Source: Acidicaldus organivorans
Lineage (GTDB): Bacteria; Pseudomonadota; Alphaproteobacteria; Acetobacterales; Acetobacteraceae
Reading direction: 5' to 3'
Assembly (NCBI GenBank): GCA_000759655.1
Contig: KN173864.1
Coordinates: 1 to 6,258, forward strand
DNA: 6,258 nt
The position numbers and the translations under genes are program-made. Shown in pieces: positions 5,301-6,258 of this stretch; the first letter of the stretch is position 1, and each line of letters opens with the position of its first letter. The notes under the pieces were generated by a model, which searched no databases, was not told the DNA's origin, and worked only from the letters and a program-made list of their open reading frames with translations.

Positions 5301-6167
5301 TCAGGTCACGTCGAGGCCGATGTCGAGGGCGCGGGGGCTGTGGGTGATCCAGCCTGCCGAGATCAGATCGACGCCGGAGGCGGCGATCGCCGGCGCCGTC
5401 TCCGGTGTGATGCGGCCCGAGGCCTCGCTCACCGCGCGCCCGTCGATCAGCGCCACCGCTTCGGCAAGCGCAGCAGGGGTCATGTTGTCGAGCAGCACCG
5501 CATCCACCCCCGCCGCGAGCGCCTGCTCCACCTCGGCGAGCGTTTCGGCCTCGCACTCAATCTTCACCATGTGGCCGACCGCGGCGCGGGCCTGCCGCAC
5601 CGCTTCCCTCACCGACCCGGCGAGCGCGATGTGGTTGTCCTTGATCAGCACCGCATCATCGAGGCCGAAACGATGATTGAAGCCCCCGCCCAGGCGAACG
5701 GCGTATTTCTGAAGGGCGCGGAGCCCGGGCAGCGTCTTGCGGGTGCAGACGAGGCGGGCGCGGCTTCCCGCGATGGCGGCGACGATCGCGGCGGTGAGGG
5801 TGGCGATGCCGGAGAGATGGCAGAGGAAATTGAGCGCCACCCGTTCCGCGCCCAGAACGGCGCGCGCCGGGCCTTCGATCGTGGCGATCACCCCGCCCGC
5901 GTCAATCCGCCCGCCCTCCGGCGTGACGATCCCGGCGCGGACGTCGGGATCGAGCAGAGAAAAAGCGCTGAGCGCGCAGGGAAGTCCCGCCACCACGCCG
6001 GGCTCGCGGGCGATGAAGGCAGCGCGCACCCTCGCGGTGGGCGGCACGATCGCCACCGAGGTGATGTCACCGGCGAGGCCGAGATCCTCGGCGAGCGCGG
6101 CGCGGACGGCGCTTACGATGAGGAAGGGAGGCGGGGCGGCAGGCGGAAAGGGCTGGGGGTCGTTCAT
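5301..6167 (-). CDS. nadC: Nicotinate-nucleotide pyrophosphorylase (quinolinate phosphoribosyltransferase)
   Basis: A complete 288-residue cytoplasmic enzyme of normal family length that converts quinolinate and PRPP to nicotinate mononucleotide, CO2 and pyrophosphate in de novo NAD synthesis. Family landmarks in order are ALAEDLGLAGDIT (24-36), AERVALNFLCHLSGIAT (107-123), CTRKTLPGLRALQKYAV (141-157), LGGGFNHRFGLDDAVLIKDNH (159-179), KIECEAETLAEVEQAL (202-217), DAVLLDNM (222-229), SEASGRI (247-253) and GVDLISAGWITHS (265-277). Expected active-site residues are visible: Arg109, Arg143, Lys144, His165, Arg166, Lys176, Glu205 and Asp227. The start follows GGAG (plus positions 6179-6182) by 11 bases. 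It also overlaps a stop of an upstream frame as ATGA, suggesting coupling within a nad operon. It converges on copD with about 32 bases between the stops. Nothing unusual in the protein. Confidence 0.97.
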   Translation of the reverse strand: MNDPQPFPPAAPPPFLIVSAVRAALAEDLGLAGDITSVAIVPPTARVRAAFIAREPGVVAGLPCALSAFSLLDPDVRAGIVTPEGGRIDAGGVIATIEGPARAVLGAERVALNFLCHLSGIATLTAAIVAAIAGSRARLVCTRKTLPGLRALQKYAVRLGGGFNHRFGLDDAVLIKDNHIALAGSVREAVRQARAAVGHMVKIECEAETLAEVEQALAAGVDAVLLDNMTPAALAEAVALIDGRAVSEASGRITPETAPAIAASGVDLISAGWITHSPRALDIGLDVT

Positions 6168-6258
6168 GGATGGGCAATCTCCATCGGGGAATGGATGAAG
6201 GGAGAGGCGTCATCGTTTGGTTGCTGCAACGACGTGACGTCTCCCTCGGCGAAGGCGC
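6164..6258 (-). CDS. C-terminal tail of an unidentified upstream gene (partial)
   Basis: On the minus strand, one frame is open from the window edge for 30 codons, ending MEIAHP, with a TGA that overlaps the nadC ATG (ATGA). Its third-position GC is higher than in the two other minus frames, one of which stops early. Overlap with nadC suggests the preceding gene of the same operon; nadB or nadA would be the expected neighbour in many bacteria. The visible residues are too few and not distinctive enough to say which. Confidence 0.4.
   Translation of the reverse strand, partial: AFAEGDVTSLQQPNDDASPFIHSPMEIAHP

Overview
The window is GC-rich throughout its genes, with gene-dense, overlapping operons, NadC of the proteobacterial type, an OprB-family outer-membrane porin and a CopC/CopD pair. 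This points to a Gram-negative proteobacterium, most likely an alphaproteobacterium (Rhodospirillales/Acetobacteraceae would fit). That placement is inferred from gene content and composition only. No RNA genes, CRISPR arrays, insertion sequences or attachment sites were seen.

Region 1 (3-1746, plus strand) is a tightly coupled three-gene operon with ATGA overlaps at both junctions. It holds the C-terminal part of a polytopic membrane protein resembling heme-copper-oxidase-subunit-I-like proteins, a 200-aa protein with two TusA-like DUF2249 domains, and a 104-aa MIP18/DUF59 (SufT/PaaD-like) Fe-S assembly protein. DUF2249 and DUF59 genes are often found near nitrogen-oxide or micro-oxic respiration genes, so a role in maturing or supporting a respiratory metalloenzyme is plausible but unproven.

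Region 2 (1747-2013) is a non-coding gap of lower GC. It contains a 14-bp FNR/NnrR-type box (one mismatch to TTGAT-N4-ATCAA), a weak terminator-like hairpin, and a good sigma70-type promoter. The -10 of that promoter sits so close to the next ATG that the downstream mRNA is predicted to be leaderless.

Region 3 (2014-5268, plus strand) looks like a copper-handling operon: a DUF2946 Cys/His-rich small membrane protein, an OprB-like porin, periplasmic CopC, and inner-membrane CopD. copD starts at a GTG overlapping the copC stop. It is broken by a 92-bp insertion made largely of an inverted copy of its own sequence, giving a perfect 67-bp inverted repeat around a 44-bp spacer plus a 29-bp direct repeat. 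Removing exactly one 92-bp unit restores a 291-aa CopD. The junctions carry microhomologies that can be explained step by step by template switching. This is the most striking feature of the window; an amplification or assembly artefact must be excluded.

Region 4 (5301-6258, minus strand) is the convergent nadC gene for NAD synthesis, probably translationally coupled to the tail of an upstream gene that runs off the window edge.
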